Source of the DNA: Pigmentiphaga sp. NML030171
Lineage (GTDB): Bacteria > Pseudomonadota > Gammaproteobacteria > Burkholderiales > Burkholderiaceae_B
Assembly: GCF_002188635.1 (NCBI RefSeq)
Contig: NZ_NINX01000036.1
Span: forward strand, 62,001 to 126,000
Reading direction: 5' to 3'
DNA: 64,000 bases
Position numbers and translations under genes: made by a program. This document shows, piece after piece, positions 8,070 through 18,897 of this stretch (its first letter is position 1; each line of letters begins with the position of its first letter). Under the pieces are notes generated by a model. That model worked only from the letters and a program-made list of their open reading frames with translations. It was not told the DNA's origin and ran no database searches.

Positions 8070-9698
8070 TCAGGCGGCGCGACGACGGGAATCGAAGCGG
8101 CGCACGGGCGCGTCGCGGCGATCGCCTTCCGGACGGGCTGCGCGGGGACGGTCGGCCCAGGCCTGGGCCGGACGCTCGCGGCGGTCACCTTCGGGGCGGC
8201 CGCCCTGGGGACGATCGCCCCAGGTGCGCTCGCCCTGCGGACGGTCGCCACGCGGCCGGGCGGCGTAGCCCTGGCCTTCGGGCGAACGCTCGCGGCGATC
8301 GTCCTGGAAGCGCGGCTCGTACCGGCGCTCACCGTAGCCCTGGCGTTCGCCCTGGGACGGTTCGCCATGGCGGCGCTCGCCGCGCGGACGGTCGCCGAAA
8401 GCCGGACGCTCGTCGCGGTTGCGGTCGAAATGGCCACGGCCTTCGTACTGCCGCTGCCCGCCTTCACGATTCTGGTAGCCGCCACGGCCGCCCTGGCGCC
8501 AGCCCGGCTTGCCGCCGGGGCCGCCGCGGCGCGGACGGTCGGAGCCGTGCCGCGGCGCGCGCTGCGGCTCGAGTCCGGGGATCACCTGGACGGGGATGCT
8601 CTGGTCCGTATAACGCTCGATGGTGCGGATCTTGTGACGCTCGCCATGCGCGGCCAGCGTGAACGCCAGGCCGTCGCGGCCCGCGCGGCCGGTACGGCCG
8701 ATGCGGTGCACGTAGTCCTCGGCCTGCATGGGCAGGTCGAAGTTGACGACGTGGCTGATGCCTTGCACGTCGATACCCCGCGCCGCCACGTCGGTGGCGA
8801 CAAGGATCTGCACCCGGCCGCGCTGCATGTTGCCCAGGGTACGGGTACGCTGGCGCTGGTTCATGTCGCCATGCAACGCCTCGGCGGCGAAGCCCTGGTC
8901 GGCCAGCGTGTCGGCCAGATCGTCGGCCGCGCGCTTGGTCGAGGTGAAGACGATGGCCTGCTGGATGTTGACGTCGCGCAGCAGGTGGTCCAGCAGGCGC
9001 ATCTTGTGCTCCATGTCATCCGCGTACAGCAGCGACTGGGTGATGTTGGCGTGCTTTTCCTTCTGGCTGGCGATCTCGATGCGCTGGGGGTCGCGCATCA
9101 TCTTGGCAGCCATCCGGGCCACCGAGCCGTCCAGCGTGGCCGAGAACAGCAGCGTCTGCCGGGTGGCGGGCGTGCGCGCCACGATGGCCTCGATGTCGTC
9201 GATGAAACCCATGTCCAGCATGCGGTCGGCCTCGTCCAGCACCAGGACCTCGACTTCGGACAGGTTCACCTTGCCGGACTGGACGTGGTCCAGCAGACGG
9301 CCCGGGGTCGCGACCAGCACGTCGACCCGGCGCGACAGCGCCTTCAACTGGGCACCATAGGGCATGCCGCCGACGACCGTGGCCGTGCGCAGCCAGTTCA
9401 GCGCCTTGCCATAGGTGCGGGTGGCTTCCGACACCTGCTGGGCCAGCTCGCGCGTGGGGGTCAGCACCAGCACGCGCACGCCGGGCGTGCGCAGCGGCGA
9501 AGCCTGGACCTGCCGGTTCAGGGCCGGCAGCATGAAGGCCGCGGTCTTGCCGCTACCGGTCTGGGACGACACCATGAGGTCGTGCCCCTCCAGCGCCAGC
9601 GGGATGGCCCGGGCCTGGACCGGCGTCGGCTCGGTAAAGCCGGCTTCGGTCAGCGCGCCGACGATGGCGGGAGCAAGGCCGAGTTCAGTGAAAGACAT
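8070..9698 (-). CDS. DEAD-box ATP-dependent RNA helicase, RhlE-like
   Basis: RNA helicase acting on structured RNA and ribosome assembly intermediates. It has 542 residues with the Q motif around PTPVQARAIPL, Walker A as SQTGSGKT, DEAD in VLDEADRMLDMGF, SAT in LFSATLDGSV, and helicase motif VI as HRIGRTGRAGR. From about residue 375 the C-terminus is a low-complexity basic tail rich in Arg, Gly, Asp and Gln with repeated RGER- and GDRP-like units, likely an RNA-binding extension. ATG 9698 is preferred over 9704 because AAGGA ends six bases before 9698 but directly abuts 9704. It may serve in cold adaptation, but csp and clp neighbours alone do not prove that. Confidence 0.92.
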   Translation of the reverse strand: MSFTELGLAPAIVGALTEAGFTEPTPVQARAIPLALEGHDLMVSSQTGSGKTAAFMLPALNRQVQASPLRTPGVRVLVLTPTRELAQQVSEATRTYGKALNWLRTATVVGGMPYGAQLKALSRRVDVLVATPGRLLDHVQSGKVNLSEVEVLVLDEADRMLDMGFIDDIEAIVARTPATRQTLLFSATLDGSVARMAAKMMRDPQRIEIASQKEKHANITQSLLYADDMEHKMRLLDHLLRDVNIQQAIVFTSTKRAADDLADTLADQGFAAEALHGDMNQRQRTRTLGNMQRGRVQILVATDVAARGIDVQGISHVVNFDLPMQAEDYVHRIGRTGRAGRDGLAFTLAAHGERHKIRTIERYTDQSIPVQVIPGLEPQRAPRHGSDRPRRGGPGGKPGWRQGGRGGYQNREGGQRQYEGRGHFDRNRDERPAFGDRPRGERRHGEPSQGERQGYGERRYEPRFQDDRRERSPEGQGYAARPRGDRPQGERTWGDRPQGGRPEGDRRERPAQAWADRPRAARPEGDRRDAPVRRFDSRRRAA

Positions 9699-9704
9699 AT
9701 TCAT

Positions 9705-10080
9705 TCCTTACGTTACGTATGGCGCAACGCAAGCCTTTCCCCACCGGACATACCCGGACGCGCGAAAAACGCGGCCATGGCCCCGCCAAGGACGGGGCCG
9801 GATTCATCGAGCCTGGAAAGCTGGCGCTACGCTGCGGAGACGGACACGGCCGCTCCGGACGGATCATCGGCGCCGACCGATATCACCGTGCGCGCAACGC
9901 AAAGGGAAAAACGAGGTCAGAGACGATGCAGTTTTCGGTCAACCCACTTGGTTACCGATCGTCTGCATGAAGGCCACACCGGTGCCCGACAGGGCGATGG
10001 CGTGATTTGTGCAGTACAGCAATATTACCCCAGATTTACCCTAATAGATACCCCACAAAACCACACACCTCAAAAAAATA
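9705..10080. other. non-coding stretch upstream of the helicase gene
   Basis: No convincing gene in either strand; short frames here lack ribosome sites and family features. It should contain the leftward helicase promoter and 5' leader. The right part (about 10010-10080) is noticeably AT-richer than its surroundings. Confidence 0.5.
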
Positions 10081-10414
10081 CCCCCACGCTTGCCGCTACG
10101 CGGCGGCGCTGCCCCCCGAGGGGGCGCTTTTTGCCTTGGGGCGGCCCTGCGGCAAAAAATATGCCCCCACGCTTGCCGCTACGCGGCGGCGCTGCCCCCC
10201 GAGGGGGCGCTTTTTGCCTTGGGGGCGGCCCGGCGGCAAAAAATATGCCCCCCACGCTTGCCGCTACGCGGCGGCGCTGCCCCCCGAGGGGGCGCTTTTT
10301 GCCTTGGGGGCGGCCCGGCGGCAAAAAATATGCCCCCACGCTTGCCGCTACGCGGCGGCGCTGCCCCCCGAGGGGGCGCTTTTTGCCTTGGGGGCGGCCC
10401 GGCGGCAAAAAAAC
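10081..10414. repeat. tandem repeat, four copies of about 84 bp
   Basis: Four near-identical head-to-tail units with landmark CACGCTTGCCGC at 10085, 10168, 10253 and 10337, giving spacings of 83, 85 and 84. Each unit contains two hairpins (GCCGC-TACGC-GGCGGC and GCCCCC-CGA-GGGGGC) and ends in an A-run with ATG-CCCC. The unequal spacings break any reading frame, so I do not treat it as coding. A single degenerate relative lies inside the dispersed element at 63377-63536. Confidence 0.93.
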
Positions 10415-10446
10415 AGGCCGCCAACAACCGTCGACGGCCCCACACA

Positions 10447-10527
10447 GACCCAGGGCACAGCGGATCCGGCTCCGCCGGTCCGCCAGTGCCGCCCCCTGGG
10501 GGGCGCGCGTAAGCGCGTACGGGGGGG
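10447..10527 (-). repeat. dispersed 3'-end hairpin element, copy 1 (after clpA)
   Basis: Read leftwards it starts CCCCCCC directly after the clpA TGA, then CGCGCTTACGCGCG, a CCCCCAGGGGG hairpin, and a long stem GGCAC-TG-GCGGACCGGC / GCCGGATCCGC-T-GTGCC, ending CCTGGGTC. It probably doubles as the clpA 3' end. Confidence 0.85.
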
Positions 10528-12815
<2,288 letters not shown>

Positions 12816-12819
<4 letters not shown>

Positions 12820-13136
12820 GCTTCCTCCATGATGCACTGAAGCGGATGCTGGTTCTGCCGTGAGAAACGGCTTACCTGGTCGATCTTGGTCCTGGCGATG
12901 TCCCGCGGATAGATTCCGCAGACGCCGCGACCCTCGTGATGCACCTTGAGCATGATCTGGGTGGCCTGCTCGCGCCCCTTGCTGAAAAATTTCTCCAATA
13001 CCAGCACAACGAACTCCATCGGCGTGAAATCATCGTTCAACAACACCACCGTGAACATTGGAGGTGGTTTGGTCTTCGACGGTTCCCGCTCAAGCAGCGT
13101 TGTCTGATCCGGTTGAGAATCGAACCCGGTGCCCAT
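12816..13136 (-). CDS. clpS: ATP-dependent Clp protease adaptor ClpS
   Basis: Adaptor of 106 residues that recognises destabilising N-terminal residues and hands substrates to ClpA. The core carries [15 protein letters not shown], then [19 protein letters not shown] and GIYPRDIA, matching the family's binding pocket and helix. The N-terminal 20 residues are a variable linker. It overlaps clpA by four bases (GTGA), so the pair is translationally coupled. It is divergent from the cold-shock gene across 247 bases. Confidence 0.96.
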
Positions 13137-13383
13137 GCGCCTATTCTATCCACTTGAAAGTGCCCCGCAAGCCATCAGCATACTCCTATATGCCCGGGCC
13201 ATCCCGAGCTTGACGCAGCCGGACATCTTTCCCATTATTTGATGCCTGGGGCCAGGTTTATCAAGCCCCGGAAGTAGCAAACCCACCAAAACTCGCACCG
13301 GCGAAGCGCACGATCGACTGCCTACGGCACCGGGGGAGCGCGCCTCGCATATGTTGTAACTGACTACAAGAAGGCATTACGTC

Positions 13384-13617
13384 ATGTCCAGCGATATCAG
13401 CCAAGGCAAGAGGGGTAGCGGCACCGTCAAATGGTTCAATGATGCCAAGGGCTTCGGATTCATCACGCCCGACGACGGCGGCGACGACCTGTTCGCCCAT
13501 TTCTCCTCCATCCAGATGAACGGCTTCAAGACCCTGAAAGAAGGCCAGAAGGTCACCTTCGAGGCGGCCCAGGGTCCGAAGGGCAAGCAGGCGCTGAACA
13601 TCAGCGAAGCGGCCTGA
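13384..13617 (+). CDS. cold-shock domain protein, CspA family
   Basis: Small single-stranded nucleic acid chaperone of 77 residues. The cold-shock fold shows [15 protein letters not shown] (RNP1) and DDLFAHFS (RNP2). The N-terminal extension [11 protein letters not shown] is longer than in the 67-70 residue classical proteins. AAGG lies upstream of the ATG, and a strong hairpin follows the gene. Whether it is cold-inducible cannot be told here. Confidence 0.95.
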   Translation: MSSDISQGKRGSGTVKWFNDAKGFGFITPDDGGDDLFAHFSSIQMNGFKTLKEGQKVTFEAAQGPKGKQALNISEAA

Positions 13618-13647
13618 CCGGCTCCGGTCCGGCGGCCTGAACTGCCC

Positions 13648-13684
13648 GGGCCCGCCAGAGCCACCTGCTCCGGCGGGCCCCTAC
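13648..13684 (+). terminator. hairpin terminator after the cold-shock gene
   Basis: Perfect nine-base arms GGGCCCGCC (13648-13656) and GGCGGGCCC (13672-13680) around a 15-base loop, 30 bases after the stop. The following run is only weakly T-rich. Confidence 0.6.
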
Positions 13685-13822
13685 ATTTTCCCCCCAGCGC
13701 CGGCCCATCGCGCCTTTAACCTTGTCGTGGGCCTGGTCATGCTACCCTCGCCGGGAGCCTTCCGCGGCGGCGCCGCCCCGTGGACGCTCGCCCCCACCCT
13801 TTTCCGCTCCCCTGCCGACGTC

Positions 13823-14287
13823 ATGACCCGCATACGTTCCTTCCTGCCGCGCCTGGCTGCCGGCGCAGGCGCCTGCATCGCCACCGCCCTCCTGGCCTCG
13901 ACCGCCTCGGCCCAGGCCACGCTGCCCGTGCAAACGTTGCGGGCCGGCATGCACCTGATCCACGCCGAGGTCGCCAGTACCCCGCCCACGCGCGAGCGCG
14001 GCCTGATGTTCCGCGAACGCCTGGGGCCCAACCAGGGCATGCTGTTCATTTTCGAGATGCCCGGCACCCAATGCATGTGGATGCGCAACACGCTGATTCC
14101 GCTGTCGGTGGCCTTCATCGCCGATGACGGCACCATCGCCAACATCGAGGACATGGCGCCCAGGGCGGAAGACAGCCACTGCGCCGCCCAGCCCGTGCGC
14201 TACGCCCTGGAAATGGAACGCGGCTGGTTCGCCAAGCGCGGGCTGAAGGCCGGCTCGCGCCTGGAAGGCATCCCCGGCGTCCGCTAG
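13823..14287 (+). CDS. DUF192 family exported protein
   Basis: Protein of 154 residues with a signal peptide (MTRIRSFLPRLAAG to about ASAQA) and a DUF192 domain. Visible landmarks are RERGLMFRERLGPNQGMLF, MWMRNTLIPLSVAF, IANIEDMAP and the closing ALEMERGWFAKRGLKAGS. The biochemical role of this family is not established. The start at 13823 was chosen because it gives a clean signal peptide; an upstream frame of 32 residues looks like leader sequence. A GC-rich hairpin follows. Confidence 0.9.
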   Translation: MTRIRSFLPRLAAGAGACIATALLASTASAQATLPVQTLRAGMHLIHAEVASTPPTRERGLMFRERLGPNQGMLFIFEMPGTQCMWMRNTLIPLSVAFIADDGTIANIEDMAPRAEDSHCAAQPVRYALEMERGWFAKRGLKAGSRLEGIPGVR

Positions 14288-14305
14288 GACCTGCTGCCGG
14301 CCGGC

Positions 14306-14333
14306 GCCCGTCCCGGCCCATGCCGGGACGGGC
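14306..14333 (+). terminator. possible terminator hairpin after the DUF192 gene
   Basis: Perfect twelve-base arms GCCCGTCCCGGC and GCCGGGACGGGC with a four-base loop, 18 bases past the stop. It lacks a T-run, so termination is inferred from position. Confidence 0.45.
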
Positions 14334-14519
14334 CCGCCTCCGACTCTCCTTCCCGCCGCCATCCTTGCACCTTCAGCGTGCCGCCCCGGGCCACCCTTGC
14401 GCCTGGCGTAAAACTCTTTTCCGGTTTTTCCATTCAAATCGTCCCCGGCCACGTCTACAGTAGCCGACCTGAGCACGCCCGTGGCAGGCGGAAGAAACAA
14501 GCATCCAGGAGACCACGCC

Positions 14520-15395
14520 TTGCGCAACCTGAACGAAGACACCATCACCCAGGCCGTGCTGGCCCGGCACGCCCAGGCGCCCGACGCCCGCCTGAAGCAG
14601 ATCATGACCAGCCTCGTGCAGCACCTGCACGAATTCGCCCGCGAGGTGAAACTGACGGAAGCGGAATGGGCCGCGGGCATCGAGTTCCTGACCGCCACGG
14701 GACACATCACCGACGACAAGCGGCAGGAGTTCATCCTGCTGTCCGACACGCTCGGACTGTCGACGCTGGTGACCGCGATGAACCACCGCAAGCCACCCGC
14801 CTGTACGGAAGCCACGGTCTTCGGTCCGTTCTTCGTCGAAGGCGCGCCCGAGTACGCGCTGGGAGACGACATCGCCAACGGCGCCAAGGGCGACCCGTGC
14901 TTCGTGCGCGGCACGGTCAGGAGCGTGGACGGCACGCCCATTGGCGGCGCGGAAATGGAGGTCTGGCAGGCGGACGCGGAAGGCTTCTACGACGTGCAGA
15001 ATCCCGACGATCCCACCCACCGGGGCCGCGGCCGCATCCATTCCGCGCCGGACGGCAGCTTCCATTTCCGCTCCATCCTGGCCGAAGCCTATCCCATCCC
15101 CCACGACGGCCCCGTCGGCCGCATGCTGGCCGCGCTGGGCCGCCATCCCTGGCGGCCCGCCCACCTGCATTTCATGATCCGCGCCGAGGGCTACGAGACC
15201 CTGGTCACCCACGTCTTCCGCGACGGCGACCAATACCTGGACTCCGACGCGGTATTCGGCGTGCGCTCGTCGCTGATCGCGCAATGGGTCCGGCACGAGC
15301 CCGGCCCCACGCCCGACGGCGGCACCAGCGCGCAGCCCTTCCATACGCTGGACTTCGACTTCGTGCTGAACCCGGTCTCCGGGTCCACCCCCTGA
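14520..15395 (+). CDS. intradiol ring-cleavage dioxygenase, probable hydroxyquinol 1,2-dioxygenase
   Basis: Cytoplasmic Fe(III) enzyme that opens a catechol-type ring between the hydroxyls; with hydroxyquinol it yields maleylacetate. It has 291 residues: an N-terminal helical dimerisation domain (about 1-95) and the catalytic beta-sandwich. Iron ligands are Y157 (EGFYDVQ), Y191 (AYPIP), H215 and H217 (PAHLHF), with R212 just before. The TTG at 14520 is the start because AGGAG lies eight bases upstream. Maleylacetate reductase and the 3-oxoadipate genes 6-9 kb away support hydroxyquinol over catechol. Catechol cannot be excluded, but no muconate cycloisomerase is present here. Confidence 0.87.
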   Translation: MRNLNEDTITQAVLARHAQAPDARLKQIMTSLVQHLHEFAREVKLTEAEWAAGIEFLTATGHITDDKRQEFILLSDTLGLSTLVTAMNHRKPPACTEATVFGPFFVEGAPEYALGDDIANGAKGDPCFVRGTVRSVDGTPIGGAEMEVWQADAEGFYDVQNPDDPTHRGRGRIHSAPDGSFHFRSILAEAYPIPHDGPVGRMLAALGRHPWRPAHLHFMIRAEGYETLVTHVFRDGDQYLDSDAVFGVRSSLIAQWVRHEPGPTPDGGTSAQPFHTLDFDFVLNPVSGSTP

Positions 15396-15415
15396 TTTTC
15401 CCGACTGGAGGACTC

Positions 15416-16012
15416 ATGTACGACCAAGAAAAACTCGCCATACGCGAATTGGTGGAGAACTGGGCGCTGTGGCGCGACGCCGGCGACTGGGAACGCTTCG
15501 CCACCGTCTGGCACGAGGACGGCCGCATGAACGCGACCTGGTGCCAGGCCCCGGCCACCGAATTCATCCGGCAAAGCCGGGAAGGCATGGAGCGCGGGGT
15601 CAACATCCTGCACTTCCTGGGTGGCATGACCATCGACCGCGAAGGCGACCGGGCCGTCGCCCAGACCAAGATGACCATTTCCCAGCGCGCCACCGTGGAC
15701 GGCGTGCTGTGCGACGTGGTGTGCACCGGCCGCTTCTACGATTTCCTGGAAAAGCGCGGCGGCCGCTGGGGCATGGTCGAACGCCAGCCCATCTACGAAA
15801 AAGACAGGATGGACCCGGTGGACCCGGCCGCCCGCCCGGAACTGGACGCGGCGCTGCTGGCGCGCTTCCCCGAGGGCTATCGCCACCTGGCCTATCTGCA
15901 GGTCAAGATAGGCATGGACGTCAAGACCACCATGCCCGGCCTGCACGGCCAGGAAGTCCAGGCGCTGTACGCTCGCGGCAAGGCCTGGCTGGCGGGATCC
16001 GCGCGGCCCTGA
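15416..16012 (+). CDS. SnoaL-like (NTF2 fold) protein
   Basis: Protein of 198 residues with an N-terminal NTF2/SnoaL-like domain: MYDQEKLAIRELVENWALW, then GDWERFATVWHEDGRM and a later CTGRFYDFLEKRGGRW. Family members are small cyclases, isomerases or hydroxylase partners, so the reaction here is unknown. GGAGG lies five bases before the ATG, and the gene sits 20 bases after the dioxygenase, so it is co-transcribed. It may process an intermediate of the same ring-degradation route (inference). Confidence 0.75.
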   Translation: MYDQEKLAIRELVENWALWRDAGDWERFATVWHEDGRMNATWCQAPATEFIRQSREGMERGVNILHFLGGMTIDREGDRAVAQTKMTISQRATVDGVLCDVVCTGRFYDFLEKRGGRWGMVERQPIYEKDRMDPVDPAARPELDAALLARFPEGYRHLAYLQVKIGMDVKTTMPGLHGQEVQALYARGKAWLAGSARP

Positions 16013-16086
16013 CGCCTCGCGGGAAAGCCTGCCGCCGGCTCCGGGCCGGCGGCAAACCACAATAAGAAGCACACAGGAGACTACCG

Positions 16087-17064
16087 ATGTTCCATACCGA
16101 CCCGAAACGGCCGGGCGCGTTGCTGTGCGCGCTCGCCTTGACCCTGGCCCTGCCTGCGGCCGCCCAGGACTGGCCCAGCCGGCCCGTGCGCATGGTGGTG
16201 GGCTTTGCTCCCGGCGGGGGCACCGACATCATCGCCCGGATGGTGGCCCAGCCCCTGGCGGAAATCCTGGGCCAGCCCATCGTGGTGGAGAACAAGCCCG
16301 GCGCCGGCGGCACGCTGGCCGCGGGCACGGTGGCGCGCGCCGCCGCGGACGGCCACACGGTGTTCGTCATGAACAATGGACACGCGGTCTCGGCGGCCAT
16401 CTACCGCAAGCTGCCCTTCGATTCGGTCAAGGACTTCGCGCCGGTCTCCATGCTGTGCGCCCAGCCATTGGTGGTGGCAGCCGGCAAGAACTTCCCGGCC
16501 ACCGATATCGCCGGCCTGGTGAAAATGGCCAGGGCGCAGCCCGGCAAGCTGAACTACGCGAGCGTCGGCATCGGCAGCACCCAGCATTTCGCCGGCGAAC
16601 TGCTGCGCCAGGTCACCGGCATCGACATCGTCCACGTCCCCTACAAGGGCACGCCGAACACGGTGGCCGCCGTGCTGAGCGGCGAGGTGGAACTGCTGGT
16701 GGACGTGGCCTCGCCCCTGCTGGGCCACATTCGCGCCGGGGAGCTCAAGCCCCTGGCGGTGACGTCGCCGCGGCGCTATGAAGGCCTGCTCCAGACGCCC
16801 ACGGCGCTGGAGTCGGGCGTGGCCGGCTACGACGTGACGACCTGGTACGGGCTGGCCTTCCCGGCCGGCACCCCCGCCGCCGTCGTCGACAAGATGAACC
16901 AGGCGGTGCGCCGGGTGCTTGCCGACGAAAACGTCCGCAAACAGGCGCTGGCGGCGGCCTGCCTGCCGGAGGCCTCCACGCCTCAGGCGATGGCCAGCCA
17001 TGTCGGCGCCGAGATCGAGCGGTGGCGCACGGTCATGCAGAAGGCCGGCATCGAGCAGCAATGA
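16087..17064 (+). CDS. Bug-family tripartite tricarboxylate transporter receptor
   Basis: Periplasmic binding protein of 325 residues, TctC/Bug family. The signal peptide ends near LPAAAQ, then DWPSRPVRMVVGFAPGGGTD, VENKPGAGGTLAAGTVARA and HVPYKGTPNTV, all Bug landmarks. Bug proteins bind carboxylates and small aromatic acids. Here it follows two aromatic-degradation genes, so an aromatic acid ligand is plausible. The partner membrane subunits TctA/TctB are not in the window. A GCCGCCGGC-TCCGG-GCCGGCGGC hairpin lies between the previous gene and this one. Confidence 0.93.
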   Translation: MFHTDPKRPGALLCALALTLALPAAAQDWPSRPVRMVVGFAPGGGTDIIARMVAQPLAEILGQPIVVENKPGAGGTLAAGTVARAAADGHTVFVMNNGHAVSAAIYRKLPFDSVKDFAPVSMLCAQPLVVAAGKNFPATDIAGLVKMARAQPGKLNYASVGIGSTQHFAGELLRQVTGIDIVHVPYKGTPNTVAAVLSGEVELLVDVASPLLGHIRAGELKPLAVTSPRRYEGLLQTPTALESGVAGYDVTTWYGLAFPAGTPAAVVDKMNQAVRRVLADENVRKQALAAACLPEASTPQAMASHVGAEIERWRTVMQKAGIEQQ

Positions 17065-17076
17065 GCCGGTCCCGAT

Positions 17077-17112
17077 GCGGTCCGGCCCCGGCCGCCGCCG
17101 GGGCCGGACCGC
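17077..17112. terminator. bidirectional hairpin between convergent genes
   Basis: Perfect 15-base arms (17077-17091 and 17098-17112) around a six-base loop, placed between the convergent Bug receptor and nitroreductase genes. No T-run on either side. Confidence 0.5.
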
Positions 17113-17124
17113 GGGTCGCGGGGA

Positions 17125-17712
17125 TCAGAGCAGCGTGGCGGCCTGCTCGAAGGACAGGCGCGGCTGGCGATCGAACAGCTTGGACGTGTCGCCGTAGCCC
17201 AGCGAGCAGATGAAGTTGGCGGTCAGGCGGCCGTCGGGGAAGAACTCGGCGTTGACCTTGGCGATGTCGAAGCCGCTCATCGGACCGCAATCCAGGCCGA
17301 TGGCGCGGGCGGCGATGATGAAATAGGCGCCCTGCAGGGTGCCGTTGCGGGCGGCCGTGGCGGCGGCCAACGCGGCGTTGCCCTCGAACATTTCCTTGGC
17401 GCCCTCGCGGAACCAGAGCTGCGGCATGAACTCGTAGAAGCGGGTGTCGGTGGCGATGATGGCGGTGACCGGCGCGGCCTTGACCTTGTCCACGTTGCCC
17501 GGGCTGAGCGCGGGCAGGAGCCGTTCCCTGGCTTCCTGGGTGCGCAGGAACACCACGCGCATCGGCTGGCAGTTCATCGAGGTCGGCCCCATTTTCGCAA
17601 TGTCGTAGACTTGCTTGAGCTGCTCGTCGGACACGGGCTTGTCCAGCCAGCCGTTCTGCGTGCGGGCGGACATGAACAACTGGTCTAGGGCTTCCTGCGA
17701 AATGATGGCCAT
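17125..17712 (-). CDS. nitroreductase-family protein, RutE/malonic semialdehyde reductase-like
   Basis: FMN-dependent oxidoreductase of 195 residues. It matches the RutE group closely: ARTQNGWLDKPVSDEQL, KMGPTSMNCQPMRVVFLRT, LDCGPMSGFD and the closing GYGDTSKLFDRQPRLSF. In E. coli RutE acts late in pyrimidine breakdown, but no rut genes are here. The substrate is more likely an aldehyde or quinone linked to the neighbouring aromatic genes (inference). Start at 17712: GGAG six bases upstream. It is divergent from the LysR regulator across 130 bases. Confidence 0.88.
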   Translation of the reverse strand: MAIISQEALDQLFMSARTQNGWLDKPVSDEQLKQVYDIAKMGPTSMNCQPMRVVFLRTQEARERLLPALSPGNVDKVKAAPVTAIIATDTRFYEFMPQLWFREGAKEMFEGNAALAAATAARNGTLQGAYFIIAARAIGLDCGPMSGFDIAKVNAEFFPDGRLTANFICSLGYGDTSKLFDRQPRLSFEQAATLL

Positions 17713-17794
17713 GAAGAGCTCCGATTGGGCGGAATAGTCGTGAGGTTCCGGATTATAAGTGCGCAGCCCGGACGAAAACGCCGGCATAGCTCCG

Positions 17795-17815
17795 GCAAAC
17801 GGAAATCACTTTTGC
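17795..17815. promoter_or_regulatory. candidate LysR-type operator
   Basis: Inverted repeat GCAAA-N11-TTTGC in the divergent gap, 27 bases before the LysR ATG. The 11-base spacing is typical of LysR-family sites; the regulator bound is inferred. Confidence 0.35.
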
Positions 17816-17842
17816 AATTCTGCTAATAATCGAGGGACAAGC

Positions 17843-18757
17843 ATGGACCGCTGGCGCGAACTGGAGCTGTTCGTCCACATCGCGGAACTGGGCAGCCTGA
17901 CGCGCGCCGCCGAGGCCGCCGGCCTGTCGACCGCCGCTGCCAGCCGCCATCTGGCCACGCTGGAACAACGCCTGTCGGCCCGGCTGGTCGAGCGCAACAC
18001 CAGGCGCCTGTACCTGACCGAGGTCGGGCAGGAGTTCTACCGGCGCAGCAAGAACATCCTGGGCGAGATGCAGGAGGCCGAGTCGGCCGTCAACGCCACG
18101 GTGCTCAACCCGGTGGGCGATCTGCGCGTGACCTCGTCGCTGTCGTTCGCGATGCGCCACATCGCGCCGCTGCTGCCCGAATACAACCGGCGTTTTCCCA
18201 ACGTCAACGTCCATGTGATCACCGCCAACCGCTACTACGACCTGATCGACAACGGCATCGACCTGGCGGTGCGCACGCGCGAATACGAATCCGACTCCAA
18301 CCTGACCATCCGCCGGCTGGCCGAGACACGGCGCATCCTGGCTGCTTCGCCCGGCTACCTGCACCGCCATGGCACGCCGCGCACCATCGACGAACTGGCG
18401 AACCACAGGCTGCTGCTCTACACGTATTCCAACCGCTACGACGAATTGCGCTTCTCGCGCGCGGGCGAAGTCCGCGTGCTGCCGGTGAAGGGCGTGCTGG
18501 AAGCCAACGACGGCCAGGTCCTGTGCGCCGCTGCGCGCGAAGGCCTGGGCATCCTGGTCCAGCCCAAGTACATCGTCTACGACGATATCGTGGCGGGGCG
18601 GCTGGTGCCGGTGCTGGACGACTGGGACCTGCCGCGCCTGACCATCAACCTGGCCTACCCGCACCGGCAGTACCTGCCGGCCAAGACGCGCACCTTCATC
18701 GACTTCATGGTGGAACACTTCCGCAAGATGGACTTCGACCGCAAATGGGCCAGTTGA
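17843..18757 (+). CDS. LysR-family transcriptional regulator
   Basis: Regulator of 304 residues with an N-terminal winged helix (about 1-60: MDRWRELELFVHIAELGS, LTRAAEAAGLSTAAASRHL) and a LysR substrate-binding domain. ATG 17843 has GAGGG seven bases upstream. It is divergent from the nitroreductase gene and flanked by aromatic-degradation genes on both sides, so it probably controls one of them. The inducer is unknown. Confidence 0.94.
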   Translation: MDRWRELELFVHIAELGSLTRAAEAAGLSTAAASRHLATLEQRLSARLVERNTRRLYLTEVGQEFYRRSKNILGEMQEAESAVNATVLNPVGDLRVTSSLSFAMRHIAPLLPEYNRRFPNVNVHVITANRYYDLIDNGIDLAVRTREYESDSNLTIRRLAETRRILAASPGYLHRHGTPRTIDELANHRLLLYTYSNRYDELRFSRAGEVRVLPVKGVLEANDGQVLCAAAREGLGILVQPKYIVYDDIVAGRLVPVLDDWDLPRLTINLAYPHRQYLPAKTRTFIDFMVEHFRKMDFDRKWAS

Positions 18758-18897
18758 GCCCGGCGGCATATCCCGGTTTCGTATGCTTGCGAAACGATCA
18801 TGCCGCGGTCCGGCGCGCCGAAGTACCATAGCGGCGGCGCCGCGTGCGGCCCCTGCCCCTCCCTTCGCCCGGCACGGCGACCCGCGATGGAAGACAC

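Noticed and set aside
9719-9970. 83-residue frame upstream of the helicase gene
   Set aside because: No domain, no ribosome site, composition like non-coding GC-rich DNA, and opposite to the helicase leader.
10081-10414. Possible CRISPR array
   Set aside because: The units are contiguous with no unique spacers, and no cas genes are present.
14378-16012. 544-residue frame covering the dioxygenase and SnoaL-like genes
   Set aside because: Only its last 198 residues are real; the first part is an out-of-frame reading of the dioxygenase gene, which shows its full ligand set in another frame.
17125-17712. Pyrimidine-degradation (rut) operon member
   Set aside because: The protein resembles RutE, but none of the other rut genes is nearby; the context is aromatic degradation.
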